This document shows positions 43,890-52,451 of a stretch of 64,000 nt of DNA, one piece after another (the stretch's first letter is position 1; every line of letters starts with the position of its first letter). Below the pieces are notes generated by a model. The model did no database searches and was not told where the DNA came from. It saw only the letters and a program-made list of their open reading frames with translations. Source of the DNA: Actinocrispum wychmicini (lineage in GTDB: Bacteria > Actinomycetota > Actinomycetes > Mycobacteriales > Pseudonocardiaceae); contig NZ_SLWS01000007.1 of NCBI RefSeq assembly GCF_004345645.1, positions 310,001-374,000 of the forward strand. Direction: 5' to 3'. A program made the position numbers and the translations under genes.

Positions 43890-43893
43890 TACG
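43875..43893. promoter_or_regulatory. IclR-type operator copy 2
   Basis: CGTTTCACTGGTTGATACG, aligned without gaps to the ligase-promoter copy with four pyrimidine/purine substitutions. It spans the end of the DUF35 gene and a TACGGT -10-like hexamer, 51 bases before the IclR start, and so is placed for autoregulation. Confidence 0.6.
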
Positions 43894-43943
43894 GTGTGTT
43901 CGCCCGACAAAACGGTCGCGCAGCCTTATCGCAGAGGTGGCCA

Positions 43944-44732
43944 GTGACAGAAACCCCCGACGGCTCCACGGTTCGCGCCGTCAGCCGAGCGATCGACATC
44001 CTGTTCGCCCTTGGCCACAGCCCGCTCACGCTCCGCGACGTGGCCGAGGTCGTCGCGCTGTCCAGGCCGACGACGTACCGGCTGCTCAGCACGTTGCGAG
44101 CCAAGGGCATGGTCGTCCAGGACGAGGTCAGCGGGCACTACGGGCTGGGCCCCGGCAGCCTGCACCTGATGGCCTCGATCTCCAACGGCAACGCGGGCTT
44201 CATCTTCGAGGCCACCCACGCGCTGGAGCACCTGCGCGACGTCACGACGGAGACCGTCGCGGTGCACGTGCGGGCCGGACGCTCCCGCATCTGCATCAAG
44301 GAGTTGCCCAGCCCGCACCTCATCCGCTACATCGCGGGCATCGGCGTCTCGGAGGGCATCCACACCGGTTCGGCGGGCAAGACGCTGCTCGCGTTCATGC
44401 CCGAAGCGGAACGCGAACGCCTGCTCAAGGACCTCCCGCTCAACGCCACGACGCCGAACACGATCACCGACCTCGAGACCCTGCGCGCCGAGCTGGCGCG
44501 CATCGCGGCCGCAGGCGTCGCGTACAGCTACGGCGAACGGGCGGTGGGCGCGGTCGGCGTCACCGCCCCGATCATGGACACGAACGGCGTCGCGCTCGCG
44601 GCGCTGAGCGTCATCGGGCCAGAAGGCCGCCTCGGCAACGAACGGATCGCCGAGGTCGAACGGCACGTAAGGGACGTCGCGGCCCGGATTTCGGCGACGG
44701 TGGCGGGAGCGCCCGGACCAGGCAGCACATGA
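43944..44732 (+). CDS. IclR-family regulator of the acyl-CoA mutase regulon
   Basis: A 262-residue regulator. The N-terminal winged helix (SRAIDILFALGHSPLTLRDV, SRPTTYRLLSTLRAKGMV) is followed by the IclR ligand domain (VAVHVRAGRSRICIKELPSP, GIHTGSAGKTLLAFM, GERAVGAVGVTAPIMDTNG). The GTG at 43944 follows GAGGTGG; a GTG further upstream at 43896 would place the operator next to the start and is less likely. The gene sits between the ligase-thiolase-DUF35 and mutase genes, and three near-identical sites occur before ligase, iclR and transporter genes. IclR proteins usually respond to the pathway substrate or a CoA-free acid. Confidence 0.9.
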   Translation: MTETPDGSTVRAVSRAIDILFALGHSPLTLRDVAEVVALSRPTTYRLLSTLRAKGMVVQDEVSGHYGLGPGSLHLMASISNGNAGFIFEATHALEHLRDVTTETVAVHVRAGRSRICIKELPSPHLIRYIAGIGVSEGIHTGSAGKTLLAFMPEAERERLLKDLPLNATTPNTITDLETLRAELARIAAAGVAYSYGERAVGAVGVTAPIMDTNGVALAALSVIGPEGRLGNERIAEVERHVRDVAARISATVAGAPGPGST

Positions 44733-44886
44733 GCGCGCTTGGCCGCGCCGGTCGTTTCCGGCCCAGAACACGCCCAGCGTCGCCCACGGCAGCGGGGCGA
44801 GCGAGCTGGATGCGACGCTGGTCGCGTGGGCTGGGGCGGAAATGACCGGCTCAAGGCGGCCAAGCCCGCCGAGCGGAGCGAGGCCA

Positions 44887-46443
44887 ATGATACGAGGCGA
44901 AGTCACTACGGCGAACGACGGGAGGGTCCCCGTCCGGGCGCGCTACGACGACTCGCCGACCACCGCCGAACCCGCGCTGAAGGCGTGGAGCGACAGCAGG
45001 CTCGCCGAGCCCGGCCCGTTCCGGCCGCGCTTCATGGTCTACTCCGGCCTCGGCTCGCCCGCGATGACGGCGGAGCGGCTCGCCGTGCTGCAGGAGGTGG
45101 GCGCGGAGTCGTTCCTGCTGGCCGCCGACCTGCCGTCGCAGCTCGGCTTCGACCCCGACCACGAGCTGGCGCACGCCCAGGTCGGCCGGGCCGGGGTGGC
45201 GTGCGCGACGCTCGACGACTTCGCCACGATCTGCTCCCGGCTCGACCTCGCCGCCGCCGACAGCGTCGGGATGCTGCAGAACTCGCTCGGGCACGTCGCG
45301 CTGGGGATGGTCCACAGTGTCCTGTCCGACCGCGACGCGCGACACGTCAAACTCGTGATGCAGAACGACCCGCTCAAGGAATTCACCGCCCGCGGCACCG
45401 AGATCCACTCACCGACGCAAGCGCTGCGGATCGCCGCCGACTGCGTCGCGTTCGCGATCGACGAGGGCATGCCTGGCGCAGCGCTCACCGTCTGTTCCAA
45501 CCACTACGACGTCGCCGGCGCGGGTCCGTTGCTGGCCGTGGCGTTCGCGTTCGGCAACGCCATCGCGTATGTGGACGAGCTGGTGGGCCGTGGCTACGAG
45601 CCCGCGGACGTCGCCGGAAAGCTGATGTTCTTCCTGAACGAGCGCAGCGACCTGTTCGTCGAGGCCTCGGTGTTCCGCACGGCGCGGATCCTGTGGAGCG
45701 AGATCCTCCGCGACCGCTACGGCATCCCTGTCGCCGAGCAGCCCATCGCGCAGCTCATGGGCTACGCGCACGGCCTGGAGTCCGCCGAGGAACCGCTGGT
45801 CAACATCCCGCGCGTGACGCTCAGTGTGCTCGGCTCCATGGTCGGCGGCGTCGACTACCTGTGCGCCACCGGCTACGACGAGGCGTTGCGCATCCCATCC
45901 GCGGACGCCGCAGCGCTCGCGGTGCGCACGATGCAGGTCGTCGCATACGAGCACGGCGCGTTGACGACGATCGACCCGCTCGCGGGCAGCGCCAAGCTGC
46001 GCGACATCGACGAGCACGTGATGAGCAAGGTCCGGATCGAACTCGACCGGCTCATCGAGGCGGGCGGACCGCTCGAAGCCATCGAGAACGGCTACATCGC
46101 CAGCCGTATCGACGACAACCGCGGCGCCCGCCAGGAGCAGCTACGCACGGGAGAGCGGCTCATGGTCGGCCACGGCGTGTTCGACGCGAAAGCCCGCGCC
46201 GGCTGGTTCGTGGGCAAGAGCGCGGGCGAGATCGATTTCGCCGAGGTTGAGCGGGACGCCGTCGCGCGGCTCACCGAGCACAAGCGCCGCCGAGACGCCG
46301 CGCTCGTCGACCGCGCCCTCAAGGCGGTCGCGGCAGCGGCAGCGGGCACCGAGAACCTCGTCCCGCCCAGTATCGAGGCGCTGCGTGCGGGCGCCACCTC
46401 CGCCGAGATCGTCGGCGCCACCCGGGAGGGGTTCGACGGATGA
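44887..46443 (+). CDS. Large subunit of a divergent B12-dependent acyl-CoA mutase
   Basis: A 518-residue TIM-barrel subunit of the methylmalonyl-CoA mutase (MCM) family. MQNDPLKEFTARGTEIHSPT (159-178) aligns with the MCM IQNDILKEF segment, SNHYDVAGAG (205-213) keeps the radical-handling His206, and VYSGLGSP replaces the MCM QYAGFSTA motif. The length fits the two-subunit type (isobutyryl-, 2-hydroxyisobutyryl-CoA mutases), in which B12 is bound by a separate small subunit. Arg169 aligns with the Arg that holds the carboxylate in MCM, whereas other specificity positions differ, so the substrate cannot be named. The ATG at 44887 follows GGAGCGAGG. It overlaps the B12 subunit gene by ATGA. Confidence 0.88.
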   Translation: MIRGEVTTANDGRVPVRARYDDSPTTAEPALKAWSDSRLAEPGPFRPRFMVYSGLGSPAMTAERLAVLQEVGAESFLLAADLPSQLGFDPDHELAHAQVGRAGVACATLDDFATICSRLDLAAADSVGMLQNSLGHVALGMVHSVLSDRDARHVKLVMQNDPLKEFTARGTEIHSPTQALRIAADCVAFAIDEGMPGAALTVCSNHYDVAGAGPLLAVAFAFGNAIAYVDELVGRGYEPADVAGKLMFFLNERSDLFVEASVFRTARILWSEILRDRYGIPVAEQPIAQLMGYAHGLESAEEPLVNIPRVTLSVLGSMVGGVDYLCATGYDEALRIPSADAAALAVRTMQVVAYEHGALTTIDPLAGSAKLRDIDEHVMSKVRIELDRLIEAGGPLEAIENGYIASRIDDNRGARQEQLRTGERLMVGHGVFDAKARAGWFVGKSAGEIDFAEVERDAVARLTEHKRRRDAALVDRALKAVAAAAAGTENLVPPSIEALRAGATSAEIVGATREGFDG

Positions 46444-46832
46444 ATCGACAGCGCGTCGTGTTGGCCAAACTCGGGCTCGACGGCCACGACGTCGGCGTCC
46501 GGCTCATCGGCAAGCACCTCGTCGATGCCGGGTTCGAGGTCGTGTACCTGGGCAAACGTGTCTCCACGGCGACGATCGTGGCGGCCGCCGTCCAGGAGGA
46601 CGCCGACGCCGTCGGGCTCAGCTGCCTGAGCGGCGGGCTCGGCCACTTCGCCGCGCTCACCGTGGCGGGACTGCGCCGGGCGGGCTCCGACGTCCCCGTC
46701 CTCACCGGCGGCATCGACGAGCCCGCCGAGATCGACCGCATGATGGCCGCGGGCGTGCACCTGCACTTCGGGCCCGGCACGTCGATGACGGAGATCGTGA
46801 CGGCCTTCCAGGAGGCGACCAGCGGGCCGTGA
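46440..46832 (+). CDS. B12-binding small subunit of the acyl-CoA mutase
   Basis: A 130-residue Rossmann-type cobalamin domain. The DxHxxG motif is Asp14-His16-Gly19 (LDGHDVGVRLIG), where the His is the lower axial cobalt ligand. LSCLSGG supplies the SxL element and LTGGI the glycine loop around the nucleotide tail. It overlaps the large-subunit stop and is of the size of HcmB/IcmB-like separate subunits. No MeaB-type chaperone GTPase is encoded nearby, so reactivation must rely on a gene elsewhere. Confidence 0.92.
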   Translation: MNRQRVVLAKLGLDGHDVGVRLIGKHLVDAGFEVVYLGKRVSTATIVAAAVQEDADAVGLSCLSGGLGHFAALTVAGLRRAGSDVPVLTGGIDEPAEIDRMMAAGVHLHFGPGTSMTEIVTAFQEATSGP

Positions 46833-46851
46833 CCTTCTTCCGCTGACACCA

Positions 46852-46887
46852 GGCGATCTGCCCGATCGGACGATCGGGCAGATCGCC
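46852..46887 (+). terminator. Strong terminator after the mutase genes
   Basis: A perfect 15-bp stem, GGCGATCTGCCCGAT with its complement, closes a six-base loop whose outer bases can also pair, and TTG follows. It starts 19 bases after the small-subunit stop and separates the mutase transcript from the transporter operon. Confidence 0.85.
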
Positions 46888-46933
46888 TTGCCGTGCGCCG
46901 CGTCAGGACTTCACCGGTGATGATCCCTCCCTC

Positions 46934-46962
46934 TTGACCGAGGTGACAGCGGCAGGTAGACA
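46934..46962 (+). promoter_or_regulatory. Possible promoter of the transporter operon
   Basis: TTGACC at 46934-46939 and TAGACA at 46957-46962 are 17 bases apart and point to the transporter gene. The IclR-type site lies 24 bases downstream, where it would block elongation or early initiation. Confidence 0.4.
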
Positions 46963-46986
46963 GTGCATGTCACGTAGCGATTTGCA

Positions 46987-47005
46987 CGTTTCACCAGACG
47001 AAACA
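46987..47005. promoter_or_regulatory. IclR-type operator copy 3
   Basis: CGTTTCACCAGACGAAACA has the first 11 bases of copy 1 and is itself a palindrome, GTTTC-N7-GAAAC. It lies 48 bases before the transporter start. Confidence 0.6.
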
Positions 47006-47053
47006 GTGAGGTTTCGCCGGGGCGGTCGGCGAAGGTGACGGAAGGAGCGGGCA

Positions 47054-48382
47054 ATGGCGCTGGCGCAGGATCCGACACTGGCCCGACCAGGGGCGAGGTT
47101 GGCCAAGGTCGCGGTGACGGCACTCTCGGCCTCGAGCATCGAGAACTACGACTTCTTCATCTACGGCACGGCGGCGGCGCTGGTCTTCCCCCAGCTCTTC
47201 TTCCCCGAGCAGGCCGCGCTGACCGGAGCGCTGCTCAGCTTCGCGACCTTCGCGGTGGGCTTCATCGCCCGACCGCTCGGCGGCATGCTCTTCGGTCACA
47301 TCGGTGACGTGCGCGGCCGCAAGACGGCCCTGATCGGCGCTCTGGTCGGGATGGGGCTCGCGTCGACCCTCATCGGCCTGCTGCCGACACACGCGGCGAT
47401 CGGGACCGCGGCGCCGATCCTGCTGGTCCTGCTGCGTTTCCTGCAGGGCATAGCGGTCGGCGGGCAGCTCGGCGGAGTCGTCCTCCTGGCGATGGAGAAC
47501 GCGCCGCCGCGGCGTCGCGGCTTCTTCACAAGCTTCGCCCAGGCGGGCGCGCCGGGTGGCATCATCCTCGGCAACCTCGCCTTCATCGCGGCCATCCAGT
47601 TCACGTCACCCGAGGCCTTCGTGGCGTGGGGCTGGCGCGTTCCCTTCCTCGCGAGCGCGGCGCTGATCTGGCTGGCCATCCACCTGCAGCTGCGGCTTGA
47701 GGACACCGACGCGTTCCGACGGCACCAGCGGACGAACGAGGAACAGGCCCCGAAGGTCGGCCGCTCCCCCGTGCTGCGTGCCTTCCGCGTCCACTACAAG
47801 GAGATCGCGCTGGTCGCGGCCGCCTACATCGGCATCAACGTGACCTACTACCTGTTCATGACGTTCGCGGTCTCCTACAGCACGAACAAGGCGATCCTGG
47901 GCCTGTCCAAGAACACCGTCCTGGTCGCCGTGCTCGTCGCGGCGGGTGTGCAGCTGGTGGTGCTCCCCTTCGCCGGCGCACTCTCGGACCGCATCGGCAG
48001 GCGCACGATGCTGCTGGCGGGTTCGGGAATGCTCTGCGCCTTCTCGTTCGGCTTCTGGCCGCTGCTGAACACGAAGTCGCCCGTCCTGATCCTGGTGGCG
48101 TTCATCGTCGGCCTTGGCCTGATGCACACCACCATGTACGGCCCGCAGGGCGCCTTCTTCGCCGAGTCGTTCTCCACCGGGCTGCGGTACTCCGGCGTTT
48201 CGCTGGGCGTGCAGCTCGGCGCCGTCCTGGGTGGCGCGTTCGCCCCGCTCATCGCCACATCGCTGTACGCGGCGACCGGGTCGTCGTTCTCCGTGGCCGT
48301 CTACATGGCTGTGGTCTGCGCGATCACCTTCGGGGCGGTGTTGCTCATGCCGGAGACCCACCTCAAGGACATCGACGACTAA
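47054..48382 (+). CDS. MHS-family (metabolite:H+ symporter) MFS transporter
   Basis: A 442-residue inner-membrane importer with 12 predicted helices. MHS hallmarks are SIENYDFFIYGTAAALVFP in the first helix, GFIARPLGGMLFGHIGDVRGRK (motif A), RFLQGIAVGGQLGG in helix 4-5 and GALSDRIGRR in the second half. Characterised members take up carboxylates and related compounds such as shikimate, proline/betaine or aromatic acids. It starts the second transcript of the regulon, with GGAG seven bases before the ATG, and probably imports the pathway substrate. Confidence 0.88.
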   Translation: MALAQDPTLARPGARLAKVAVTALSASSIENYDFFIYGTAAALVFPQLFFPEQAALTGALLSFATFAVGFIARPLGGMLFGHIGDVRGRKTALIGALVGMGLASTLIGLLPTHAAIGTAAPILLVLLRFLQGIAVGGQLGGVVLLAMENAPPRRRGFFTSFAQAGAPGGIILGNLAFIAAIQFTSPEAFVAWGWRVPFLASAALIWLAIHLQLRLEDTDAFRRHQRTNEEQAPKVGRSPVLRAFRVHYKEIALVAAAYIGINVTYYLFMTFAVSYSTNKAILGLSKNTVLVAVLVAAGVQLVVLPFAGALSDRIGRRTMLLAGSGMLCAFSFGFWPLLNTKSPVLILVAFIVGLGLMHTTMYGPQGAFFAESFSTGLRYSGVSLGVQLGAVLGGAFAPLIATSLYAATGSSFSVAVYMAVVCAITFGAVLLMPETHLKDIDD

Positions 48383-48394
48383 GGAGAACACCGC

Positions 48395-49384
48395 ATGGCG
48401 ATGCCAACCCGACGTCTCGGGGCGCTGAAGGTCGGCGCCCAGGGGCTCGGCTGCATGGGCATGAGCGACTTCTACGGCACAGGCGACGACGCGGAGTCGA
48501 TCGCGACCGTGCACCGAGCGCTCGATCTCGGCGTAACGCTCCTGGACACCTCCGACATGTACGGCTACGGCGCCAACGAGGAGCTGGTCGGGCGGGCGAT
48601 CGCCGGTCGCCGCGACGACGTCGCCCTGGCCACCAAGTTCGGCGTCGTCCGCACGCGGGACGACTCGATGGCGCGCTCGGTACGCGGGGACGCGGCGTAC
48701 GTCCGGCAGGCGTGCGACGCGTCCCTGCGTCGCCTCGGTGTCGACCACATCGACCTTTACCAGCAGCACCGGGTCGATCCCACCGTCCCCGTCGAGGAGA
48801 CGGTTGGAGCGCTCGCGGAGCTGGTCGCGGCCGGGAAGGTGCGCCACATAGGACTGTCGGAGGCGTCGGCGGAGACGATCCGCAGGGCGCACGCCGTGCA
48901 CCCGATCACCTCGGTCCAGTCCGAATGGTCGCTGTGGTCGCGCACGATCGAGGACGACGTCGTGCCGGTCTGCCGCGAGCTGGGCATCGGGATCATGCCG
49001 TACTCGCCGCTGGGCCGAGGCATCCTCACCGGTCGCTACCGCTCGACCGACGACTTCGAGGAAGGGGACTTCCGGCGGACGTCCCAACCGCGCTTCGCCG
49101 CCGGGAACCTGGAACGCAACCTGGAGTTCGTGCGAGCGCTCGAAAAGCTTGCCCGAGCACGGGGCGTCACGGCGGGCCAGCTCGCCCTGGCGTGGGTGCA
49201 CAGCCACGGCGACGACGTGGTTCCGATCCCTGGCACGAAGCGGCGGAGCAGGCTGGCGGAGAACCTCGCGGCCGTCGCCCTCACGCTGTCCGCCGCAGAC
49301 GTGGCAGCGATCGAGCAGGCGGTGCCCGCCGACCAGGTCGTCGGTGCGCGGTACTCGCCCGATCGCATGACATTGCTCGAATGA
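48395..49384 (+). CDS. Aldo/keto reductase
   Basis: A 329-residue NADPH-dependent (beta/alpha)8 reductase. The catalytic tetrad is present: Asp51 and Tyr56 (LDTSDMYGYG), Lys81 (ATKFGVV) and His125 (YQQHRVD). The cofactor end has GTKRRSRLAEN. Its motif set resembles AKR13-type enzymes. It begins 12 bases after the transporter stop and is in the same operon. A role in reducing or oxidising a carbonyl intermediate is inferred from position only. Confidence 0.9.
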   Translation: MAMPTRRLGALKVGAQGLGCMGMSDFYGTGDDAESIATVHRALDLGVTLLDTSDMYGYGANEELVGRAIAGRRDDVALATKFGVVRTRDDSMARSVRGDAAYVRQACDASLRRLGVDHIDLYQQHRVDPTVPVEETVGALAELVAAGKVRHIGLSEASAETIRRAHAVHPITSVQSEWSLWSRTIEDDVVPVCRELGIGIMPYSPLGRGILTGRYRSTDDFEEGDFRRTSQPRFAAGNLERNLEFVRALEKLARARGVTAGQLALAWVHSHGDDVVPIPGTKRRSRLAENLAAVALTLSAADVAAIEQAVPADQVVGARYSPDRMTLLE

Positions 49385-49423
49385 TCATGCCGACACCCGA
49401 CAACCATGTGATGGGCTGGTGAC

Positions 49424-50218
49424 ATGCGTTTCGCAGACCGTGTGGTGATCGTGACCGGTGGCGGCGGCTCCGGCCTGGGCCGCGCGTTGGTCCGCCGTTT
49501 CGCCGCCGAGGGCGCCGCCGTCGTGGTGGCCGACCGGGACGAAGCGACGGCCGACCAGGCTGCCGCCGAGATACGGGAGCAGGGCGGGCGAGCGCTGGCC
49601 GTGCGGACCGACGTCCGCAGCGACGACGACGTCCGCGCGATGGCCGAAGCCGCCAGATCGACCTACGGCCGCATCGACGTCCTGGTCAACAACGCCTTCA
49701 CGTCCAACCCGGCCCCGATCCTGGACACCCGTGTCGAGGACTGGAACCGTGACCTCGACGTCGTGCTGACGGGCGCGTTCAGGTGCTCCCAGCAGGTGCT
49801 TCCCACGATGATCGAGCAACGGCGCGGCGTGATCGTCAGCGTCTCGTCGGTGAACGCGCACACCCATGTCGGCGCCGCCGCCTACAGCGCCGCGAAGGCG
49901 GGCCTGGAAGCGCTGACCCGCAACCTGGCGGTCGAGTTCGCCCCGTTCGGGGTTCGCGCGAACGCGATCGTGCCCGGCACGTTCCGCACCGACGTCTGGA
50001 AGGAACGGCAGAAAATCGACCCGGACCTCCTCGAACGCCTCGCCACCTGGTACCCGCTTGGCCAGGTCGGCGTGCCTGACGACATCGCGTCCGCGGCGCT
50101 GTTCCTGGCTTCGGACGAGGCGTCGTTCATCACCGGCAGCCTGCTGCCCGTGGACGGCGGTCTGCTTGCGGGCAACCCGCGGTTCGCGCGGGACGTGCAC
50201 CCGGAGAACCACCGGTGA
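49424..50218 (+). CDS. Classical short-chain dehydrogenase/reductase
   Basis: A 264-residue NAD(P)-dependent oxidoreductase. The cofactor loop is TGGGGSGLGRA, with NNAF for the NNAG motif; the catalytic residues are Ser141, Tyr154 and Lys158 (YSAAKAG). Asp37 at the end of strand 2 (VVVADRDE) favours NAD. Its stop overlaps the GTG start of the C-N hydrolase gene. It probably oxidises a hydroxyacyl or alcohol intermediate. Confidence 0.9.
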   Translation: MRFADRVVIVTGGGGSGLGRALVRRFAAEGAAVVVADRDEATADQAAAEIREQGGRALAVRTDVRSDDDVRAMAEAARSTYGRIDVLVNNAFTSNPAPILDTRVEDWNRDLDVVLTGAFRCSQQVLPTMIEQRRGVIVSVSSVNAHTHVGAAAYSAAKAGLEALTRNLAVEFAPFGVRANAIVPGTFRTDVWKERQKIDPDLLERLATWYPLGQVGVPDDIASAALFLASDEASFITGSLLPVDGGLLAGNPRFARDVHPENHR

Positions 50219-51096
50219 AGGACGAGGTGCGCGTTTCGCTCGTGCAGTTCGGCTCGAAGCCGTTGGACTGCTCGGGCAACGCCAGACGGATGGCGGCGTT
50301 CGTCGAGCGCGAGGCTCGGGAGCACGGCGCCGAACTGGTCGTCTTCCCCGAGCTCAGCACCACCGGCTACGTCCGCTCCGCACGTGACGACGCCTATGCC
50401 GAGCTCCTCTACGCGGCGTCGGAGCCGGTGCCGGGCCCGACCACGGACGTGCTGGGTGAGGCGGCCCGCCACGCCGGCGCACACGTCGTGGTCGGGATGT
50501 CACAGCGGCATCCGTACGTGCCCGAGGTGCTGTTCAACAGCGCCGTGCTGATCGGCCCGTCGGGCGACGTGCTCGGCGTGCAGCACAAGGTGCACCCGTG
50601 CCGCGACGAGAAGGAGTACTACGTCCCCGGCGACGAGATCGCGGTGTTCCGCACCGCGCTCGGCACACTCGCCCTCAACGTCTGCTACGACGTCCGCTTC
50701 CCCGAGATGGCCCGCGTACAGACCCTCGCGGGCGCCGAGATCGTCGTCTCCCTGTGGGCGTCGGCCGTGCAGCCGGGCAAGGTCCCGTCCGACAGCATCG
50801 TCGCGCGCTGCGCGACCAGGGCCATGGAGAACGCCGTGTTCTTCCTCGGTTGCAACCGCACCGGCACCGATGACGACCAGCACTTCTACGGGCGCAGCGC
50901 CGTCGCGGGCCCCAGCGGCGACGTGCTGGCGAGCTCGGACGACGACCAGGAGGACGCGGTCCGTGCCGTCCTGCGCGGCGCCGACCTCCAAGCGCAACGC
51001 CGCTATCTGACGATCTTCCGCGACCGCAGGCCCGAGCTGTACGGCCGTATCGTCGAGCCACTCTCCCGCCCGACACCGCCGGTCGTGGGCTCATGA
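50215..51096 (+). CDS. Carbon-nitrogen hydrolase (nitrilase superfamily)
   Basis: A 293-residue cytosolic hydrolase with the Glu46-Lys125-Cys157 triad (FPELSTTGY, QHKVHPC, NVCYDVRFPE) and the downstream ENAVFFLGCNRTG. The Cys context CYDxRFPE is typical of amidase/carbamoylase branches rather than true nitrilases, so it more likely cuts an amide or N-carbamoyl bond. The GTG start overlaps the SDR stop and its own stop overlaps the amidase start. Two successive amide hydrolases in one operon imply a substrate with two C-N bonds or sequential amide forms. Confidence 0.9.
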   Translation: MKDEVRVSLVQFGSKPLDCSGNARRMAAFVEREAREHGAELVVFPELSTTGYVRSARDDAYAELLYAASEPVPGPTTDVLGEAARHAGAHVVVGMSQRHPYVPEVLFNSAVLIGPSGDVLGVQHKVHPCRDEKEYYVPGDEIAVFRTALGTLALNVCYDVRFPEMARVQTLAGAEIVVSLWASAVQPGKVPSDSIVARCATRAMENAVFFLGCNRTGTDDDQHFYGRSAVAGPSGDVLASSDDDQEDAVRAVLRGADLQAQRRYLTIFRDRRPELYGRIVEPLSRPTPPVVGS

Positions 51097-52451
51097 CTGA
51101 CGTCTCCCAATGGACGGCCGAACGACTCGGTGCCGCTTACGCCACTGGTGAGCTCTCGCCCGTGGAGGCGACGCGGGCGGCGTTGCGGGCTGTCGAAACG
51201 TACGATGACCTGTGTGCCTTCGCGTACGTCGACCATGAGGGCGCACTGAAGCAGGCGGCGGCATCCGAACAGCGCTGGGTCGAGGGGCGCGCTCTGGGAC
51301 CGTTCGACGGCGTGCCCGCGTCGATCAAGGACCTCTTCCTGACCCGAGGTATGCCGACGCTGCGCGGGTCACGACACACCGATCCGAAACAGCCGTGGGA
51401 CATCGACAGCCCCGCGGCAGCAGCGCTCCGCGCGAACGGCCTCGTGCTGCTCGGCAAAACCACGACCGCCGAACTTGGCTGGAAAGGCACCACCGACAAC
51501 CCCGTCGACGGCGTCACGCGCAACCCTTGGGACCGCACGCTGACGGCGGGCGGGTCGAGCGGCGGCAGTGGCGTGGCGGTCCGGGCAGGCATGGGCGCGG
51601 TGTCCGTGGCCACGGACGCGGCCGGATCGGCCCGGATCCCGGCCTCGTTCTGCGGTATCGTGGGCTTCAAGCCGACGCACGGACGCATCCCGATGTACCC
51701 GCCCAGCGTCCTGGGAACCCTGGCGCACGCCGGACCGATGGCCCGCTCGGTCGGTGACGTCGCCGTGCTGACGGACATCCTCGCCGCTCCGGACCACAGG
51801 GATCCCTCGTGGACGCCGACCGTCGGTGGCGCGGTGGACCTCGCGGGTGTGCGGGTCGCGTTCTCGCCGACGCTGGGCTACGTGGAAGTGGACCCGGAGA
51901 TCGCTGCCATCGTCGCGGCGACCGTCACCGACCTGGGCTTGCGAGTCGAGGAGGCAAACCCCGGGTTTCCCGACCCGAGCGCCACGTTCGACGTGCTGTG
52001 GTCGGTCTGCGTCGCACACATCGTCAGGCGGTCCGGCGCCGCGGACGACCCGGGCCTCCAGGCGTTGGCCGAGCGGGGCGCCCGGCACTCGGTGGCCGAG
52101 TACCTCGACGCCCAGAGCGAACTCGCGGCGCTCGCCGTCGCCATGGGTGAATTCCACACGCGGTTCGACGTCCTCATCACACCGACCGTGCCGATCGAGC
52201 CCTTCGCGGTAGGCCATGACGTGCCACCGGAAAGCGGGCTGACCGACTGGCCACAGTGGACACCGTTCGCCTACCCGTTCAACATGTCGCGGCAACCCGC
52301 GCTCAGTGTCCCCATCGGACGCACCGCGCGCGGGCTGCCAGTCGGCATCCAGATCGTCGGGCCCCGGTACGCCGACCACCTGGTCCTCGCGGTGGGCGCT
52401 CTGGTCGAGCAGTTGCGGCCCGCGATCCGCTACCCGCAGGAGAGTGCATGA
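51093..52451 (+). CDS. Amidase-signature family hydrolase
   Basis: A 452-residue amidase with the Ser-cisSer-Lys triad: Lys79 (PASIKDLF), Ser155 in GGSSGGSGVA, and Ser179 in TDAAGSARIPAS, where the usual GGS is AGS. The length is normal for free-standing amidases rather than GatA. ATGA overlaps link it to the C-N hydrolase before and the LLM enzyme after. It frees ammonia or an amine from the pathway substrate; the exact amide is unknown. Confidence 0.9.
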   Translation: MTDVSQWTAERLGAAYATGELSPVEATRAALRAVETYDDLCAFAYVDHEGALKQAAASEQRWVEGRALGPFDGVPASIKDLFLTRGMPTLRGSRHTDPKQPWDIDSPAAAALRANGLVLLGKTTTAELGWKGTTDNPVDGVTRNPWDRTLTAGGSSGGSGVAVRAGMGAVSVATDAAGSARIPASFCGIVGFKPTHGRIPMYPPSVLGTLAHAGPMARSVGDVAVLTDILAAPDHRDPSWTPTVGGAVDLAGVRVAFSPTLGYVEVDPEIAAIVAATVTDLGLRVEEANPGFPDPSATFDVLWSVCVAHIVRRSGAADDPGLQALAERGARHSVAEYLDAQSELAALAVAMGEFHTRFDVLITPTVPIEPFAVGHDVPPESGLTDWPQWTPFAYPFNMSRQPALSVPIGRTARGLPVGIQIVGPRYADHLVLAVGALVEQLRPAIRYPQESA

